NCBI RefSeq assembly: GCF_029254265.1
Contig: NZ_JAQWXX010000082.1
Coordinates: 1-64,000 of the forward strand
Reading direction: 5' to 3'
Source of the DNA: Algoriphagus sp.
GTDB taxonomy: Bacteria; Bacteroidota; Bacteroidia; Cytophagales; Cyclobacteriaceae
Length of the DNA: 64,000 bases
Shown here: piece by piece, positions 60,554 to 64,000 of the stretch
Position numbering within the stretch: the first letter of the stretch is position 1
How the letters are laid out: each line of letters opens with the position of its first letter
Notes under the pieces: generated by a model
What the model was told of the DNA's origin: nothing
Databases searched by the model: none
The model's input: only the letters and a program-made list of their open reading frames with translations
Position numbers and translations under genes: made by a program

Positions 60554-61522
60554 TTGCCGGAAACTAAAAAATCCTCTTCAAGGATTTCTGCTAAAAAACT
60601 CTCTAATCTTAAAGTGGTAGTACTCTGCATCGCAGCGGCTACCACTTTTTGGATTTTAAATGCCCTCAATAAGGACGATTATACCACTGTGGTAGATTTT
60701 CCAATCGAGTTGGTATATGACAGGGAAAGGTATGTTTCCGTGGCAGAGGAGCCGGAAAACATTCAAATCGAAATATCAGGAAATGGATGGGATTTACTCC
60801 GAAAGTATTTCAATTTTAATAGCCAGAGTTTCCTTGTTGAAATCTCAAATCCATCTTCAAGAGATTATATTTTAACATCGGACCTTAAGCGAGGACTGAG
60901 TGATTTTTTAGGACCTACCCAAGTTATCTCTATCCTGGATGACTCAATTAAATATAATATCAATAGGATTCAGACTATTAAGATCACACCAAAGCTGGAC
61001 AGTACTAGTTTTAGTCTATATAAAAATTTTAAACTTCTGGGCACCCCAGAATTTGAACCTCCACAGTTAACCTTTACTGGTCCCAGTTCACTTTTAGACT
61101 CATTAAAAAAGACTTTTACAGTCAATCTTAATGAAAATAAAATCAATAAAGACTTGTCCAAAGAAGTGAAATTAAATCTGCCCAAGGATATGGCATCTTT
61201 GGTGTCGATTAAAGAAAAAACGGTCACTGTAAAATTAGATGTAGTAGCATTTCTGGAGGGAAACAAGCGACTAAGGATCAAAAAGATCAACTTTCCCCGA
61301 TCAGTAACTTTGGAGAATGAGGAAGAACCGTTGATGATGGACTATCTTGTTGATGAACGCAGTTCGGACCAACTCAAAGAATTAGAATTTGAGGGGGTTG
61401 TCGATTATTATAAGCGAAATAAAGAGGATAGTACGATCACAGTCGAAGTGAAACCTTTGCCTTCATTTTTGGATCAAGTACGAGTAACCCCTCCTAAATT
61501 GAAACTTCGCTATGGGAACTAA
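60554..61522 (+). CDS. CdaR/YbbR-like domain protein
   Basis: Single N-terminal TM then YbbR-like repeats; TTG start, in-frame TGA 6 nt upstream. Confidence 0.75.
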   Translation: MPETKKSSSRISAKKLSNLKVVVLCIAAATTFWILNALNKDDYTTVVDFPIELVYDRERYVSVAEEPENIQIEISGNGWDLLRKYFNFNSQSFLVEISNPSSRDYILTSDLKRGLSDFLGPTQVISILDDSIKYNINRIQTIKITPKLDSTSFSLYKNFKLLGTPEFEPPQLTFTGPSSLLDSLKKTFTVNLNENKINKDLSKEVKLNLPKDMASLVSIKEKTVTVKLDVVAFLEGNKRLRIKKINFPRSVTLENEEEPLMMDYLVDERSSDQLKELEFEGVVDYYKRNKEDSTITVEVKPLPSFLDQVRVTPPKLKLRYGN

Positions 61523-62117
61523 TCCTCCTCTGCTGGTTGGAATCACAGGAGGAATCGGATCAGGAAAATCAACCGTTGCAAAAGTCTTCGGAATTTTGGG
61601 AATCCCTGTCTACTATGCTGACGACAGAGCTAAGTGGTTGATGAGCAATAATCCGGAATTGAAGTCCGCAATCTCGAAAGCATTTGGTAGCCAGAGTTAT
61701 TTAAATGGGATTTTAAATCGATCCTATTTGGCACAAACCGTTTTTTCCGACTCCGAAAAAGTGGCTAAAATCAATAGTCTTGTCCATCCAGTTGTAGCGC
61801 TTGACTTTAAAGAATGGGCTATTGAGCAAAAAAGCCCTTACGTATTAAAGGAAGCTGCTTTGATTTTTGAAACTGAAGGTCATAAACATTTAGATGCTGT
61901 AATCAATGTCAGCTCTCCACTCAAAGTCCGCATTTCCAGAATAATGATGCGAGATCCTCACCGTTCTGAGGAACAAATCAACCATATTATTGATCAGCAG
62001 TTGCCTGATGAAACAAAAAATGAATTAGCTGACTTTGTGATTAAGAATGTGGATAACAAACTGCTAATTCCTCAAATTTTGAAGGTTCACGAACAATTAA
62101 AAGCCCGGAGAAATTAA
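61512..62117 (+). CDS. coaE: dephospho-CoA kinase
   Basis: GITGGIGSGKSTVAKVFGILGIPVYYADDRAKWLM. Confidence 0.96.
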   Translation: MGTNPPLLVGITGGIGSGKSTVAKVFGILGIPVYYADDRAKWLMSNNPELKSAISKAFGSQSYLNGILNRSYLAQTVFSDSEKVAKINSLVHPVVALDFKEWAIEQKSPYVLKEAALIFETEGHKHLDAVINVSSPLKVRISRIMMRDPHRSEEQINHIIDQQLPDETKNELADFVIKNVDNKLLIPQILKVHEQLKARRN

Positions 62118-62207
62118 TCATTATCGAACCTCTATGGAGTTTTGTAAAAACTAACATACTGTTTTAAACATGAATAGCTCTTTTAGGTTAAATCATAAAG
62201 CTATTCC

Positions 62208-62936
62208 ATGAAATCTCTAAAATATCAGCTATTCTTACTCGTAACCTTGACTTTCATTTTTTCATGTCAAGCACAAAAAAGCACCAAACTTGAAAACTCT
62301 ACATATACTTATGTCACTCCGACTAGAGATGGTACCGGCAAGGTTTATCTTGGCCGGGAGATTTCTCAAGTGATGGGATTCCAGGGAAAGGATTGGCTTG
62401 AGCGTGCAAGCCGAGAACGTGAGGAGGGAATTTCTATAGCTCTTAAAAATCTTCCGATCACCTCAGAAAGCGTTGTTGCAGATATAGGAGCTGGCTCAGG
62501 ATATTATACTTTTCGAATTGCGCCTAAAGTTCCAGATGGAAAAGTTTACGCAGTAGAGATCCAACAAGATGCAATCAACTATCTGAATGCGAGAAGTAAG
62601 GAATTGGGGCTTTCAAATGTATCCACCGTAAAGGGAAGTGAACAAAACCCAAATCTTCCCAAGAATTCAATCGACCTTGTAATAATGGTCGATGTCTATC
62701 ACGAACTTGCCTATCCAAAAGAAATGCTTGCCTCCATTCGTGAGTCCTTAAAACCAGATGGAAAAATTTTACTTCTGGAATATCGGGGTGAGGATCCGAG
62801 TATACCGATCAAGCCACTTCATAAAATGACCGTATCTCAGGTTGAAAAGGAGTTGAATGCAAATGGATTTAAACTAATCCAAAATGGTAAATTCTTGAAA
62901 ATTCAGCACTTTTTGGTTTTTGGAAAGGATAATTAG
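62208..62936 (+). CDS. SAM-dependent methyltransferase with lipoprotein signal peptide
   Basis: MKSLKYQLFLLVTLTFIFSC lipobox; motif I VVADIGAGSGYYTFRIA; IDLVIMVDVYHELAYP. Confidence 0.82.
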   Translation: MKSLKYQLFLLVTLTFIFSCQAQKSTKLENSTYTYVTPTRDGTGKVYLGREISQVMGFQGKDWLERASREREEGISIALKNLPITSESVVADIGAGSGYYTFRIAPKVPDGKVYAVEIQQDAINYLNARSKELGLSNVSTVKGSEQNPNLPKNSIDLVIMVDVYHELAYPKEMLASIRESLKPDGKILLLEYRGEDPSIPIKPLHKMTVSQVEKELNANGFKLIQNGKFLKIQHFLVFGKDN

Positions 62937-62947
62937 AAGCCAAATCC

Positions 62948-63373
62948 CTACAACTTCTTCTCTGACCAACTCTTATTTACGATTTTCCATTGGCCATCAA
63001 TCTTAATCAAGGTCAGGAAATCATAGTAATAGATTCCAGGCCAATACAACTCAGTTTCTGCTACTGCTGTGTTTCCTTGAACTCGAATTGAAACAATCTC
63101 ATTTTTATACTGATCCCGATTTCGGGGTTCGCCTTTTGAAGTACCAGTAGCCCAGGCATCATACGAAGTAATCGTGAGTTCATCTCCTCTGAACCCAATT
63201 AATCTGGCTTCGGAAAGAAATGCTTGGTCTAGCTTAGTGCGATCTCGATCCATCATACCATCAAAATAAAGCTGAACCGTCTGGATAATAGCCTCTCGCT
63301 CGGAAGTTGTTTGACCTTTTACATTAAAATGAAAAGTGACTAAAAGAAGAAATAGAATAAGAAAACGCTTCAT
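62948..63373 (-). CDS. secreted nuclear transport factor 2-like (NTF2/SnoaL) protein
   Basis: Signal peptide; IQTVQLYFDGMMDRDRTKLDQAFLSEARLIG...DGQWKIVNKSWSEK. Confidence 0.82.
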   Translation of the reverse strand: MKRFLILFLLLVTFHFNVKGQTTSEREAIIQTVQLYFDGMMDRDRTKLDQAFLSEARLIGFRGDELTITSYDAWATGTSKGEPRNRDQYKNEIVSIRVQGNTAVAETELYWPGIYYYDFLTLIKIDGQWKIVNKSWSEKKL

Positions 63374-63520
63374 TTGAGAGATATTTTGAAAATAATTTTG
63401 ACTAGTTAATCTAAGTCCTTAAATCGACTTTGGTGTAAATCTTTTAATTTTAACTTAGAACTTTTACGAGGTGTTTAAGATACTTAATCCTGAAATAGCT
63501 TATTTTTCAACTTTAAAACC

Positions 63521-64000
63521 ATGAATCAATCCTTCAAACTTCGTACCGTCAATGTCACTCGATACATATTGCCTCTTCGGGAAGGTGGCTCCCTTCCTGC
63601 GTTGGCAGATGCGGATGATGGGTTCAAATATGTCTTAAAATTTCGTGGAGCAGGTCAGCGGGAAAAAGCACTAATCTCCGAATTTCTAGGGGGAGAAATT
63701 GCCAGACTCCTAGGCTTAAATGTACCTGAATTGGTTTTTGCGAACTTAGACCCCGCTTTTGGGAGATCTGAAGGCGATGAGGAGATTCAAGATTTGCTCA
63801 AAGGAAGTCAAGGACTAAATCTCGCATTGCATTTCCTTTCAGGAGCAATTAATTATGATCCTGTGGCTAAGCCTGTAGATCCATTGTTAGCTTCAAAAAT
63901 CGTTTGGTTGGATATGTTCATCACCAATGTGGATCGAACTTTTCGGAATACGAATATGCTGATCTGGAACAGGGAACTTTGGCTTATCGATCATGGTGCC
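63521..64000 (+). CDS. HipA-family kinase, partial (runs off window)
   Basis: Not in ORF track; MNQSFKLRTVNVTRYILPLREGGSLPALADADDGFKYVLKFRGAGQREKALISEFLGGEIARLLGL...IVWLDMFITNVDRTFRNTNMLIWNRELWLIDHGA. Confidence 0.75.
   Translation, partial: MNQSFKLRTVNVTRYILPLREGGSLPALADADDGFKYVLKFRGAGQREKALISEFLGGEIARLLGLNVPELVFANLDPAFGRSEGDEEIQDLLKGSQGLNLALHFLSGAINYDPVAKPVDPLLASKIVWLDMFITNVDRTFRNTNMLIWNRELWLIDHGA

Noticed and set aside
1-64000. CRISPR arrays, prophage, transposons, defence islands
   Set aside because: No direct-repeat/spacer pattern, integrase, transposase or phage genes seen; only vapBC and a partial HipA-like kinase are TA-related

Overview
The window is a gene-dense chromosomal segment of a Bacteroidota genome, probably a Cyclobacteriaceae/Algoriphagus-like lineage (inferred from gene content; no search run). 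Most of it is core: F-type ATP synthase genes (atpGAHFEB plus atpZ-like), T9SS/gliding genes (sprE/porW-like, gldKLMN, porP-like), uvrC, PBP1a, hemW, hemD, a SpoIIE/STAS/HATPase partner-switching trio, two parvulin PPIases, nusB-YtxH-DUF1573-yajC-CdaR-coaE, tRNA-Phe, an MsbA-like ABC exporter and a Leu/Glu-type dehydrogenase. I see no CRISPR array, prophage, transposase or defence island. The items most worth a second look are: (1) a tandem M14 carboxypeptidase pair whose first member has lost or swapped the catalytic residues but kept a full ORF; (2) a rearranged 6.5-8.7 kb locus with a DUF427 gene lacking a standard start codon, a 45-codon remnant of a second DUF427 copy, and a beta-propeller gene next to a truncated Cys-rich peptide; (3) a SAM methyltransferase with a lipoprotein-type signal peptide; (4) an 88-bp array of a 7-bp repeat starting on the stop codon of an Fe-S oxidoreductase gene; (5) an inverted-repeat operator candidate at vapBC; (6) paired TGTAACAT repeats upstream of an ECF sigma gene; (7) a two-hairpin 5' leader behind a consensus Bacteroidetes promoter; (8) a hairpin plus U-rich tract between atpE and atpF. 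All calls come from reading the sequence and supplied ORFs; family names are from recognition of motifs, not database searches.
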